From the NCBI GenBank assembly GCA_034008185.1, contig CM067084.1, positions 38,143,099-38,207,098 of the forward strand: a stretch of 64,000 nucleotides of DNA, in the 5' to 3' direction. Both the position numbers and the translations under genes were made by a program. A model generated the notes under the pieces. The model ran no database searches. It was not told the origin of the DNA and saw nothing but the letters and a program-made list of their open reading frames with translations. The stretch's first letter is position 1; each line of letters starts with the position of its first letter. Positions 37,832-49,761 of this stretch are shown in pieces. Source of the stretch: Gorsachius magnificus (lineage: Eukaryota; Chordata; Aves; Pelecaniformes; Ardeidae).

Positions 37832-40240
37832 GTACTCAGCCCTATTGAATAACTTCGATGTGTTTTCTGTATTGACAAACAGAACAGCGGTAGCTGAAAC
37901 ACTCGGACCACACTTGCAGTTATGTAGACCAATTAAGTAGTTTCTATGAAATCCAGTGCTTCTAATGGGTTGACCTTGATTAATTGTGCTCCAGTGTCAT
38001 GTTAATACTTAAAAACTGGTCTGCTCGCTATTTGGGATATAGTTGTCCTGGTATTTTCTATGGAAAGATTTGTGGTTGCAGATTATATTCGTGTGGGTGA
38101 GGACACTTGTCTCGCACTATCATAATTATACTGCTTATGGATGGACAACTGAGCTAATACTCTGCTAGTTGATATAAGCAAAATTGGTGATGTTTGTCTC
38201 CATCTGTTGGACATGCAACACTGCACACACCCCCACGTAAGCATCTGGTACCTCCTCTGGTAGTTTATCATTTCAGAAGTCTGATAACATTAGAACAGCT
38301 TGCTGACAAGCTTGGTTGACACTTCGATAAGAAAGGAAAGTTGTCTTCAAACACAGATTCTTGAAGTCCTGTCACAAAAAAATCACAACTAAATTTTATC
38401 TGAGGAAAATTCACATCAGCAGTCTTTTCACAGAAATGCAAACTATGACTGCCAGTACCCAGAAATACAAATTTGTGAAGGTATGCTTTCACTGGCAGAT
38501 CTGAAGTGCCCAGATCCTGAGCACAGCATTCCAGTAATGTTTATGGGTAAAACTATCTTCTGCAGAGCCTTTCCTCAAGATAAAACCATTTAATTTAGTC
38601 TTCTCTGCATATTTTCAGAGGGTTTGGGGTTCTTTTGCGTTCTCATTTTTCACTTGCTGATGAGCTAACAATGTTAGAACAAGAATGCATCATTAGTAGC
38701 TGACAGGACAAGGAGAAACATGGCAACAATGGAGAAGTTGAGAGTGCTGGATTGTAATACTAGAGTGCTAGCACTGCACCTGGATTTTGACATCGATGAA
38801 GTAAGATATTGAAACCAGTCCATTGTGTTCTTGCTGAGTAGCAAACGAAGTATAGGGCTTGTAGATTTAATTTACCAAACTTCTGTACTATCACTGAAGA
38901 GAAATCTGGGGCCCTGACAAGTATCTGATAAATCCTCATTCTTAAATCACTCTCCCCTACAGAATGGTGGTTGCAGTCTGATTTATGATCAAGAAACATT
39001 GTCCATTGTCGTTACTGGTGTCAGGAATTAACTACCTAGGGATTTCTTTATGTATTCCGTGTTCTGTTTTTCCAATGTGGAAGGTTTTTATTGTTTATGT
39101 AAAACATTTCTGAACATACAAAATTGCCATTTCTGATCTGTCTTTCTTTTGCTTTTCCCCTTTGACTGTTTTTGGATTGGTAGGGACCAACAAGTATAGC
39201 AACTATTTTAAAATTGTTCTGGGATGAGGCTGTTTTATGAAACAGTAGATTTCCTGTTTTTCATAACTGTGTGTGCCTGACAATTTTTTTTTTCCAACTG
39301 AATGAAATACTGAAAGAATGAAATAAAACGAGTCACCAGTTCTGAGCATAAGGGAAATGAGGGAGACTGTGCACACATGGCTCTTTGGTCAGTGTTCTTG
39401 ACAAGAATTCAGAAGATTAGGATTTGGAACTCTATCAATAATTATAGTAAGCAAGCTGGAGATGAGTTTCCATGATTACTTGTCAGAGCTTTTGGGGAGA
39501 CAGCTGAAGTTGGCAGCACCATTGATAGCGCAGGTTACTTAGAGTGCTTGTGTGTCAGGGTGTCAGTCACTTAGTGCTTCCTCTTGTCCTGTGAAGAATT
39601 AGTTAATATAACACACAAGCTTGAAATCTGGTGCTTGGGGGGAGTCTCAAGTGCCCCTTTGTCCAATGAACAAAAACATCTGTGTCTAAAACTGTTCCCA
39701 ACAGATATTTCTGCTGCCTCTTCCAAAAAACCTCTGTAGGCTACCTTGTTTATTTTCAAACAGCTTTTTGTATTGTCTTGCCTAAATCTTTTCTGCTGCA
39801 GTTTAACTCTGTTTTTTCTTCTCCTGTCTACAGAGAACATGGAGAACAGTTTCCTCCATCTTTCTTTCTGGCAGCTTTTAGCTCACACAAATTCCATTAT
39901 CGCATCCCTAATCAGTCTTCTTTCCTTTGAACTTTACTACCTGCATCTCTCAATCTTTCAAACTTACTGCTTTTCTCTACACTTTATCTAGTTGACTTCT
40001 GTCTTTCATAGGTCATTGTGTCCAAACCTATCTGCTTAGGGCACTAGTAGTGCTGAACTGAGTGGAGGAATTGCATGTAGGTATGTATGTATGTGTTAGA
40101 TAAATATGTAAGCATCATGTGCAAACAACATATGCATGTCCACATGCACACATAAACACTGAAATTAATCTTAGATGGTAGGGGGTTTTTTTATTATTCT
40201 TTCTATGTCACAGAATTGCTAAATGGTTCTGGTTTATTTA
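37832..40240 (+). other. MAPK10 intron segment
   Basis: This is the first part of the last intron (37832-50322/50327). It has ordinary AT-rich sequence and a short (GTAT)n microsatellite near 40078-40096. No exon was seen. Confidence 0.55.
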
Positions 40241-40328
40241 TGATAGAATCATAGAATGTTTTGGGTTGGAAGGGACCCCTAGAGGTCATCTAGTCCAACC
40301 CCCATGCAGTGGGCAGGGACACCGCTAA

Positions 40329-41468
40329 CTAGATCAGGTTGCTCACAGCCCCGTCCAACCTGGTCTTGAATGTTTCCAGGGATGGGGTCTCCACTACCTC
40401 TCTGGGCAACCTGTTCCAGTGTTTCACCACCCTCATTGTAAAGAATTTCTTCCTTATATCTAGCCTAAACCTACCCTGTTTTAGTTTAAAGCCATTACCC
40501 CTTGTCCTGTTACAGCTGGCCCTACTAAAAAGATTTTCCCCATCTTTCCTATAGGCCCCCTTTAGGTATTGAAAGGCCGTAATCGGGTCTCCCCGCAGCC
40601 TTCTTTTCTCCAGGCTGAACAAGCCCAAGTCTCTCAGCCTGTCCTCATAGGAGAGGTGCTCCAGCCCTCGGATCATTTTTGTAGCCCTCCTCTGGACCCG
40701 CTCCAACAGTTCCATGTCCTTCTTGTGCTGAGCGCTCCAGAGCTGGATGCAGTACTCCAGGTGAGGTCTCACCAGAGCAGAGTAGAGGGGCAGAATCACC
40801 TCCCTCGACCTGCTGGCCACGCTTCTCCTGATGCAGCCCAGAGCACGGTTGGCCTTCTGGGCCACCAGCGCACATTGCCGGCTCATGTCCAGCTTTTCAT
40901 CCACCAGCACCCCCAAGTCTCTCTCGGCAAGGCTGCTCTTGATCCTTTCTTCCCCCAGCCTATACTGATACTGGGGGTTACCCCGACCCAGGTGCATGAC
41001 CTTGCACTTGGCCTTGTTGAACCTCATGAGGTTCACACAGGCCCACCTCTCCAGCCTGTCCAGGTCTCTCTGGATGACATCCCGTCCTTCTGGTGTGTCA
41101 ACCGCACCGCTCACCTTGGTGTCATCCGCAAACTTGCTGAGGGTGCACTCGATCTCGCTGTCTAGGTCATTGATGAAAACATTAAACAGCACCGGTCCCA
41201 GTATGGACCCCTGAGGGACACCACTCGTCACCGGTCTCCCTCTGGACATCGAGCCATTGACCACTACCCTCTGGATGTGACCATCCAACCAGTTCCTTAT
41301 CCACCGAACAGTCTACCCATCAAATCCATAGCTCTCCAATTTAGAGAGAAGGTTGTTGTGGCGGACCATGTCAAAGGCTTTGCAGAACTCCAGATAGATG
41401 ACATCCATTGGTTTTCCTTTGTCCACTGTTGTTTTCACACCATCATAGAAAGTCAGTAGGTTCATCAG
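40329..41468 (-). pseudogene. CR1 ORF2, RT C-terminal part
   Basis: The long open part (40329-41288) carries RT motifs [11 protein letters not shown] and the catalytic FADDTK, then the CR1 C-terminal domain ([20 protein letters not shown] and onward to the stop at 40329). Upstream, 41289-41468 holds the complement of the CKAFD catalytic region, separated by a stop codon near 41309-41311. This is the 3' half of the host CR1 ORF2; the 5' half lies at 42439-44070. Confidence 0.9.
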
Positions 41469-42438
41469 GGGTCCATACTGGGACCGGTGCTGTTTAACAT
41501 TTTCATCAATGACTTAGACAGTGAGATCGAGTGCACCCTCAGCAAGTTTGCAGATGACACCAAGGTGAGCGGTGCGGTTGACACACCAGAAGGACAGGAT
41601 GTCATCCAGAGAGGCCGGGACAGGCTGGAGAGGTGGGCCTGTGTGAACCTCATGAGGTTCAACAAGGCCAAGTGCAAGGTCATGCACCTGGGTCAGGGTA
41701 ACCCCCAGTATCAGTACAGGCTGGGAGAAGAAAGGATCGAGAGCAGCCCTGCCGAGAGGGACTTGGGGGTGCTGGTGGATGAAAAGCTGGACATGAGCCG
41801 GCAATGTGCGCTGGCAGCCCAGAAGGCCAACCGTACTCTGGGCTGCACTAGGAGAAGCATGGCCAGCAGGTCGAGGGAGGTGATTCTGCCCCTCTACTCT
41901 GCTCTGGTGAGACCTCACCTGGAGTACTGCATCCAGCTCTGGAGCGCTCAGCACAAGAAGGACATGGAACTGTTGGAGCGGGTCCAGAGGAGGGCTACAA
42001 AAATGATCCGAGGGCTGGAGCACCTCTCCTATGAGGACAGGCTGAGAGACTTGGGCTTGTTCAGCCTGGAGAAAAGAAGGCTGCGGGGAGACCCGATTAC
42101 GGCCTTTCAATACCTAAAGGGGGCCTATAGGAAAGATGGGGAAAATCTTTTTAGTAGGGCCAGCTGTAACAGGACAAGGGGTAATGGCTTTAAACTAAAA
42201 CAGGGTAGGTTTAGACTAGATATAAGGAAGAAATTCTTTACAATGAGGGTGGTGAAACACTGGAACAGGTTGCCCAGAGAGGTAGTGGAGACCCCATCCC
42301 TGGAAACATTCAAGACCAGGTTGGACGGGGCTGTGAGCAACCTGATCTAGTTAGCGGTGTCCCTGCCCACTGCATGGGGGTTGGACTAGATGACCTCTAG
42401 GAGTCCCTTCCAACCCAAAACATTCTATGATTCTATGA
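41469..42438 (+). mobile_element. Nested 5'-truncated CR1, head-on orientation
   Basis: About 970 bp of CR1 3' end (RT motif FADDTK to the GATTCTATGA tail) lies on the + strand inside the minus-strand CR1. Host CR1 sequence reads ...GGTTCATCAG on its left and CTTGCCCTTGG on its right, and in other CR1s these are nearly adjacent. That makes it an insertion, not an inversion. A TCAGGGG match at the left border suggests microhomology. The open frame 41487-42350 (287 codons) is almost the same protein as 40329-41288. Confidence 0.9.
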
Positions 42439-44070
42439 CTTGCCCTTGGTGAAGCCATGCTGGCTATCTCGAATTATCTCCCTGGCCTCCATGAGCCTAG
42501 CCTCCTTCTAGGAGGATCTGTTCCATGATCTTCCCAGGCACAGAGGTGAGGCTGACACATCGGTAGTTCCCAGGGTCTTCCTTTCTACCGTTTTTGAAAA
42601 TGGGCACAATGTTTCCCTTCTTCCAGTCACCAGGGACTTCACCTGACTGCCATGACTTTTCAAATATCATGGACAGAGGCTTGGCGGTTACATCGGCCAA
42701 TTCCCTCAGGACTCTGGGATGCATCTCATCAGGTCCCATGGACTTATGCGCATTCAGGTTCCTCAGGTGGTCACGAACCTGATCTTCTCCTACAGTGGGA
42801 GGGGTTTTGCCCTCCCAGTCCCCCTCATGCCATCCATCAACTCGGGTGGGGTGAGGAGAGAGGTTGCCAGTGAAGTTGTTGAGTACCTCAGCCTTCTCCT
42901 CATCTGCTGTTACCAGCTTGCCGGTCTGGCTCATCAGCGGGGGTACGCTTTCTTTAACCATCTTTTTCCGGCTGACATACCTGTAGAAACCCTTCTTGTT
43001 GTTCTTTGCATTCACAGCCAAGTTTAGCTCTGGCTGCGCCTTGGCCTCCCTGACCCCATCCCTACACAACCAGGCAGCGTCCCTATACTCTTCCCAGGAT
43101 GCCTGTCCCTGCTTCCACTGCCTGTGCAGTTCCCTCTTCCTCCTTAGTTTGACCAGCATCTCTCGTCTCAGCCATGCCAGTCTCTTCCCTTCTTTGCCTG
43201 ATTTCTTACACCTAGGGATCGAGAGCTCTTGGACTCTGTGGATCACATCCTTAAAGATCTGCCAGCTCTGTTCTGTTCCCCTGTCCCTGAGGACCATTTC
43301 CCAGGGAGTCCTTCTGACTATCTCCTTGAGGAGCTGGAAGTTTGCTTTCCTAAAATTCAGGGTCCTGACTATACTCTTTGTTCTTCCCATTTCCCTCAGG
43401 AGCGTGAGCTCCACCAGCACATAATCACTGCAGCCCAGGCTGCCTCCGATCTTGACGTCTCCGACGAGCTCACTTGCATTGGTGACCACCAGGTTCAGTG
43501 TCTCATCCCCTCGGGTAGGGGTGTCTATTACCTGGCTTAAGAAGTTGTCCTCAATGCATTTGAGAAACCTGCTGGATTGCCTATAGCTTGCCGTGTTGGT
43601 TTTCCAGCAGATGTCGGGGTGGTTGAAGTCCCCCAGCAGGACGAGAGCCTGCGAGCACGAAGCCTCCCGGAGTTGGAGGAAGAACGCTTCGTCAGTCAGC
43701 TCCTCTTGATCTGGCGGTCTGTAGTAGACACCAACCACCAGGTTCCCTTTGTTGCCTCTGCCTCTCTTACCCATAAGCTTTTGACCTGCTCGTGGCTATT
43801 CTTCAGGGCCAGCTCTTCACACTGTAATGATTTCTTGATGTAAAGGGCAACGCCTCCTCCCCTCCTTCCTCGCCTGTCACTTCTGAACAGCCTGTAGCCA
43901 TCAATAGCTACATTCCAGTCGTGGGATTCATCCCACCAAGTTTCCATAATGGCAATCAGGTCATAGCTTTCTAGCAGCACGATAGCTTCCAACTCCTCCT
44001 GTTTGTTTCCCGTGTTGCGTGCGTTTGTATAGAGGCATTTCATCTGAGCTGTCGGCCTCGTCACCTTCAT
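42439..44070 (-). pseudogene. CR1 ORF2, endonuclease and start of RT
   Basis: Two overlapping open frames (43696-44070 and 42497-43774) together cover the ORF2 N-terminal half, so a frameshift lies near 43700-43770. The first has the apurinic-type endonuclease start with the catalytic Glu in IMETWWDES and a GRRGGGVALY stretch. The second has [18 protein letters not shown] and a final motif CSDYVLVE where the family usually has Ser-Asp-His. Loss of that His would damage the nuclease. RT begins with [15 protein letters not shown] and IVPIFK, and the part ends where the nested CR1 interrupts. Confidence 0.9.
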
Positions 44071-44310
44071 AGCAGAACACCCCTCAATTCCCTTGAGGCT
44101 TTTCCTTGTTGGCTCCTACTACTTCAGATGCCTCCGGCTCACCTCCGCCAGACTTCAACCTTGCTGCAGCACCCCTGGCACACTGCTGGGCAACGGGTTG
44201 AGGGCTCATACTAGCCCCCGTCCCTCTAACCATTGCATATCATCCCCTAGCCTGTCGCTGGCAAGCCCGATAGGTTCCCCTTCCCCCTTCACTTCTAGTT
44301 TAAAGCCCTG

Positions 44311-45405
44311 TCAACGAGCCCCACAAGCTCCTGGGCAAAGACCCTCTTTCCCTCTTTGAGAGAGCTGGCTCCCATTTGACGCCAGCAAGCCCGGTGCTGT
44401 GTAGACCATCCCATGGTCAAAGAATCCAAAGTTGTGGTGGCAACACCAGTCACGGAGCCACGTGTTAATAGATTGAGTCCGCCTGTATTGCCCAGTGTCT
44501 CTCCCCACCACTGGAAGGAGTGAGGAAAAAATGATCTGTGCTCCAGATTCCTTTACTAACTGCCCTAATGCTTTGAATTATTTTTTAATCACCCTTGGGC
44601 TACTTACTGCAACTTCATCAGCACCCACGTGGAAGAGCAGTAAGGGATAGTAGTCCGAGGGTCAGACCAGGCTAGGAAGTTTCCTAGTAACATCTCTAAC
44701 CTGGGCTCCTGGGAGGCAGCAGACTTCCCTAAGAGCAGGGTCTGCCTGGCATATCGGTCCCTCTGTTCCCCTCAGATGGGAATCTCCCACAGCTATTACA
44801 CGTCTCTTCGTCCTCGTGGATGCAGCAGTAATACAAGAGGGAGGTCTTTCTGATCTTTGTGCCTCCTCCGATGTGGACAGGTCAACACCTACCCCTTCCG
44901 CTGCCTTGTCTTCCACCTCTAGAGCCTCATACCTATTATGCAGAGTCACCTGGGGAGAAGCAGTGGGCAAGGAAAGGGTTCTCCTCCTGCCCTGACTGCG
45001 GACCAGTTTCTACTTACTGCTTTCCATGGAGGCCCTTCCTTCATCGTGATGGGGGGAGGATACTAGTTCCCTTTGATCCCGGGCCTTTTTTGGTGGCTGT
45101 TCCTGCATAGATTTCTGGGAGGCCAGGGCACGGCTCCACCAGTCAATCTCCTGCTCCGCCTCCCTGCTGCTCCGTAGCCTCTCCACCTCTTCTCTCAGCT
45201 CTGCCACCAGGCAGAGTAGATAGTCCACTTGATCGCATCTTATACAGGTGTTGCCTTTGCTGGTGTCCATTTCCAGCACCAGCTGGTGGCACTCCCTGCA
45301 GCCAGAGACCTGGACAGCTGCATCATTTCCAAGGACCTCAGTCTGCATTGAGGCTTCCTTTCTGACCAGTAGAGAAGACATAGCCTTCTGATGGGGGGGT
45401 GCCAT
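44311..45405 (-). pseudogene. CR1 ORF1 (zinc-finger-like, coiled coil, esterase)
   Basis: Three open pieces in order: 45010-45405, 44662-44970 and 44311-44511. The first has a Cys-rich start (CRECHQLV...CIRCDQVD) followed by a heptad-like helix (LVAELREEVERLRSSREAE). The second has the esterase nucleophile motif AVGDSHLRGTE typical of CR1 ORF1. The third has the esterase end region with WLRDWCCHHNFGFFDH. Stops and frameshifts separate them. In CR1, ORF1 is an RNA-binding protein of the retrotransposition particle. Confidence 0.85.
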
Positions 45406-45525
45406 GGCTGGGCTTCCTCCCAGCAGCTGAGTTTCCTGAGCTTACCTTGGGAGTTGGGGGAGGGCCTTGCCTGCATCTTATAAATTGAGATGCTGTACCC
45501 CTCACTGACCTGCTTACTATTCAAA

Positions 45526-48500
45526 GGGTCTATGCTGTATCATTACTCAGCTGGGAGAATAAAAGTGATTAGAATAAAATGTTTTCTCAGTGGAACTCAG
45601 TCACAACAATACATGTGAGAAATAGACACTAAATTTAATCAACCTTCAGGATTGTTGACAAATTCACACCCTTATAATGTAAGATTTATATCTTTTGTAC
45701 ACCTGTATCCTTTCCAAAATACACACACACACATATATGTGGCTATTCCACATACATATGTGCATCTTCTGTTGACGTCTCCTCCTGGGTTCCACGGTTG
45801 ATATTACTTATTTTAAATTACTCACTTTACCAAGAAGCGCAGTAGAACTTTTCACTAGCAATTTCAGGACTCTTCTGCTCTGTCATTTCTGAAGCAGAGA
45901 AGCAAAGGATATAAACTGTTTTATGCAAAGATACAGGAGGAATTCACCAATACTGTTTTCTGTTTGGTTAATGCATTAAAAAAAGTGTTTCTGACTGGTG
46001 TTATCAAACAGCAGGTATTTCCATTAAACAAAAAAAATTAATACAAGGCTCTAGATTATTTAGCATTAAACTTAAGTTCTATCTAAAGTAAACAATCTTG
46101 CTGCTATTTGCAGATGTCTTCTACTCTGACACTGCTCTCCCCTAGTCTTCTACCCAGCTATGGTTTCATATCTAATATTTTCAACTCTCTTCTCATTTCT
46201 GGATACTGAATATAGCAAATAGCGCTAATCTTAGTGCAGCTTGTTCTTAGCAGTTCCCTTTCTTGCTGAAAATTGCTCTTCTATTCTTCCCCTCCTGCCT
46301 TTTAGTTGCTGTCTGGTCAGTTTTGTTACTATTGCCCAAGAACTACTGGATACTTTTAGTAGCCTACTATTCTATTGTGTGCAGAGCCTAAGCAGCTGAT
46401 GGAGTTGCCAAGCATTGTGACACTGGATATCAAGAGTTACTAATTACACAATTTATAAGAAGCTGAGCAAATCCCCAAGACAGAGACAAGGCTTTTTTTG
46501 GAAACAGCAAAAGCTGCAGTTCTCCTTTCAGTTTCCCCAGATCTGTACCACTTCACAGCTGAAGTCTTAAAGGCACTTCCATAGGTGCTAATTAAATAGG
46601 GCTTCACAGGAGCCCTCTGAGGAAGGAATCCCTGCTTTACAGCAGAGAAGCTGATGCGCGGCTTAAATGAGTAGCTGTCAAGTCAATGGCAGACCCAAGA
46701 ACAGATCCCAGGAGCTGTTTCTCACCTTTTCTAACCTTTTGCTCTTTTCCTCGGCCCTGTAGCCAGTGAGAAGCTTCCTGCCAAACAGCATATTCATAAA
46801 TGAGGCTCTTTTTCTCTTTTGAATGCACCTCTGTCATTTCTGCACTGTTTCACCTGGCACTCATCCCTTCAGGAACAAGCTGTTGTAGCACCAGGCAGGT
46901 GCTGAGCATAGCAAATTAAGCATTACTTATTGACTACGACAGCTTTTGGTTGGGTTTGAGTGTTGCTGCATAAGAGCTGCTTTATGCTGCTGAATTCTTT
47001 AATTCTGTCATTTAGGTTTGGTGTGCTTTCATTTGGATTTGTGTGTATTTTGTGAGTCCGGGTGCTTTGGGGCTGCAACAGTAACTATCAGGCCTGTGTG
47101 TCATGTCATGTGGAATTGTGCTGAAAGCTAGGAATAACTGTATAAATGCACTTTCCAGAAACTTACGGGCTGAGTTGATACTTGCTGAAATGAACATAGC
47201 ACGGTTTATTGAATTCAGTGGTGCTGAATCAGACAGAGTGTAACAAAATCTTCACCTGTGCAATTTCTGCAGCAATTTCTTCAGTTATTTTGCCTAGCTA
47301 AGTTGATCGCACATTCATCAAAGAAAGCTGCACAGCAACAGTTTGATCAAAAGTCAATTGAACCTACTTGAATTCTTTCAATTTGATTCCTGAGACAGTA
47401 TCCATGACTTAATGGCAGGCTTCTGTCCAGCACTGTAAACATTTAGAAAGGTAATATATTGTTTAGTTGTTAATATCATTACATTCAGTCATATTTTGAC
47501 TATATCTAAATGCATTTGTCTTCACTGATTAGTATTGTCATAAAATTTCACGTGGTTTAGTAACATGTAAACATGAAGTTAACAGCACTGTACTGGGTGA
47601 TTACTGATTAACACAAATGAGGGACATGTAAATAACTCTTAGAAAAACAAATCTTCTGTCAGAAAAGATGGATGTCTGCTGTCTGCAGTCACCAATGAGA
47701 CATCATTGAGACTGCTCTGTCTTTTTGAAGCATTTGCAAAATTAACTATTTTATTTTCCAAATGTATCAGGAGAGTAAACTAATTTAAGTGTTCTTCTGA
47801 TGCCAGAGTATCTTTGTTCTACTGTAATAGCAGAAAGCAGTTCCCATCTGGAGCTCTGAACGTGAGCATATCTGTCTCTATTGTGTGCGTATTTATAGTA
47901 GATGTGTATAAAGGGAAGAATTAGTTGAGGAAAACAGAAGTGGTTAGAGGTATGGTATGGTGGCTTGTTTGCTGAAAGTAATGTTTTTATTGCAAACTGG
48001 AAAGTGACAGAAATCCTTTCCTTTTGCCCATAGTGTCACATGTTTTGCCTGGGCTGTATAAATGACTATTCATTTCTGTATTAAGAACATCTGAGTTTTT
48101 TAATTTTACTAGGTGTGTTTTATTAGGTGTATTCCCTTGCTTTTCAAGGTAACTGATGTTAATTTCTGTCCTTTTCAAGGAACTGAAAATCTGTGAAAGT
48201 TAGCTGAAAAAACTTTTGGGCCATAAGAATGAAACAGTGTCTATCAGCAGAACAAAGATCTGTGTGTCACAGTGACTGGCTACAATTTCCAGCTGTGCAA
48301 TATCACACATTTTGTTGTAACATATTTAATGAAAATTAATGTGTATCTCTCAAACTGCAGGCAATGTTAATTTTGGTGGAAAGAGGACAACAAAAAGTTG
48401 CCTGAAACTTCAGTGAAAAAAAATACCAATCAAACTATTTTTTGCTACTCAGAACTTAAGTATGAGCTGATGTTAATGGGCAGAGTGACGGCTGAGCAGT

Positions 48501-48682
48501 GATAGGTGCACAGTAAATACATTCTTCACGTGGCTCTGTATTTATCACAGTTATCTGCATTTATAGGACAGATAATCTCTGATAGTATTCAGGGATGTGA
48601 TAAAAGTTCAGTCACGTTAATGATAATCTCATGAAAGTACATTCTTCATTTCACAAAGTCAAAAGTGATTTTTTGGCTAATA
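45526..48682 (+). other. MAPK10 intron segment
   Basis: This is AT-rich intronic DNA with a (CA)n/(TA)n microsatellite near 45720-45740. No exon or element was recognised. Confidence 0.5.
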
Positions 48683-48878
48683 CCTGGTGTCGTGGTTTAA
48701 CCTGGCTGGCAACTAAGCACCACGCAGCCACTTGCTCACTCCCCCCCTCCCTCACTGGAATGGGGGGAGAGAATCGGGGAAAAGAAAAAAAAGTAAGATC
48801 CATGGGTTGAGATAGAGACAGTTTAATAAGAAAGAAGAATAACAATAGTAATAATAATAAGGGTAAGAGAATATACAG

Positions 48879-49083
48879 ACTTCAATATGAAACCCAAATA
48901 CCAGATAAGGCTCAAGGTCATTGTTTTAATAACAAGTCTCCCAAGCAAAAAATGTTTAGTCACCGCAGAGCACAGCAAACTGCAAAAACGAACACCAACT
49001 TTTAACATGTACAGCAAAGGAGGGAGCATAGTGCAGATCGGATAAACTAAGATCAAGAACAGATGAATCAAACCACGACCCAT
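48879..49083 (-). pseudogene. Hydrophobic gag-position ORF remnant
   Basis: The minus-strand frame starts at 49083, about 65 bases after the primer site. It runs for about 68 codons of strongly hydrophobic sequence (LIHLFLILVYPICTMLPPLL and further spans) before reaching the deletion junction and then LTR sequence. Its residue sequence is not closely similar to the start of the ORF at 16300. The place and the membrane-type composition are the same. Confidence 0.6.
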
Positions 49084-49149
49084 AACTGTTAACAGATATA
49101 AATTCCTTAATATTCTTTGGTTACTCTGTTGTTATCTCAAGCCCTTTGA

Positions 49150-49167
49150 GCCCCACGTTGGGCGCCA
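49150..49167 (-). other. Primer binding site, tRNA-Lys
   Basis: The minus strand reads TGGCGCCCAACGTGGGGC, eight bases after the LTR. It matches the complement of the 3' end of tRNA-Lys as I know it. Confidence 0.88.
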
Positions 49168-49175
49168 AAAAGGAC

Positions 49176-49756
49176 TGTCATGGTTTAACCCGGCTGGCAA
49201 CTAAGCACCACGCAGCCGCTCACTCGCTCCCCCCTCCCTCAGTGGGATGGGGGAGAGAATTGGGGAGAAGAAAAAAAGATAAGACATATGGGTTGAGATA
49301 GAGACAGTTTAATAAGAAAGAAGAATAACAATAATAATAATGATAATGGTAAGAGAATATACAGAATATATAAAACAAGTGATGCACAATGCAATTGCTC
49401 ACCACCCGCTGACCGATGCCCAGCCCGTCCCGAGCCGCAATCACTCTGCCCGAGCCACAATCAGTCCCCGAGCCACCAACCGACTGACTAACTCCCCCCT
49501 GAGCATGACGTTATATGGTATGGAATAGTTCTTTGGTCAATTTGGGTTAGCTGTCCTAGCTGTGCTCCCTCCCAGCTTGTTATGCACCTGGCCGAGCAGG
49601 AGAAGCTCAAAAAGTCCTTGAGCAGTCTGAGCACTACTTGGCAACAACTAAAAACATCAGCGTGTTATCAACATTCTTCTGGAACTAAATCCAAAACACA
49701 GCACTATGCTAGCTTCTGTGAAGAAAATTAACTCTATCCCAGCCGAAACCAGGACA
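49176..49756 (-). repeat. 5' LTR of the deleted provirus
   Basis: The LTR is 581 bp, TGTCATGG...CCAGGACA. It carries the minus-strand ATTAAA signal near 49308 and variants such as TTTGGTCAATTTGGGTTAGC that set it apart from copies A-D. Confidence 0.92.
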
Positions 49757-49761
49757 CCTGG

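Larger units (their letters stand above)
40241..45525 (-). mobile_element. Near full-length CR1 LINE with a nested CR1
   Basis: On the minus strand the element reads from a 5' region near 45525 through ORF1 and ORF2 to the CR1 3' tail at 40241-40320. It is interrupted at about 41469-42438 by a second CR1 3' end in the opposite direction. Joined over that insertion, the host element would be about 4.3 kb, near full length for CR1. The 5' border is uncertain because I recognise no GC-rich promoter beyond 45525. Both ORFs contain frameshifts or stops, so it is not active. Confidence 0.88.
48688..49756 (-). mobile_element. Internally deleted ERVL-like provirus (copy E)
   Basis: The 1069-bp element has a perfect 5-bp target duplication CCTGG (48683-48687 and 49757-49761). 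On the minus strand it has a full 5' LTR (49176-49756), the primer site, about 300 bases of leader and start of the gag-position frame. After a deletion junction near 48878 only the end of the 3' LTR remains (48688-48878). All of capsid, pol and the U3 part of the 3' LTR are gone. The outer ends and the duplication are intact, so the deletion happened after integration or came in with the integrated copy. Confidence 0.92.

Noticed and set aside
40569..41165. 198-codon + strand frame (and its partner at 41514-42110 minus)
   Set aside because: It is the antisense shadow of CR1 ORF2, repeated in both arms of the inverted repeat.
42719..43843. Several + strand frames of 88-142 codons
   Set aside because: These are antisense frames of the CR1 endonuclease region.
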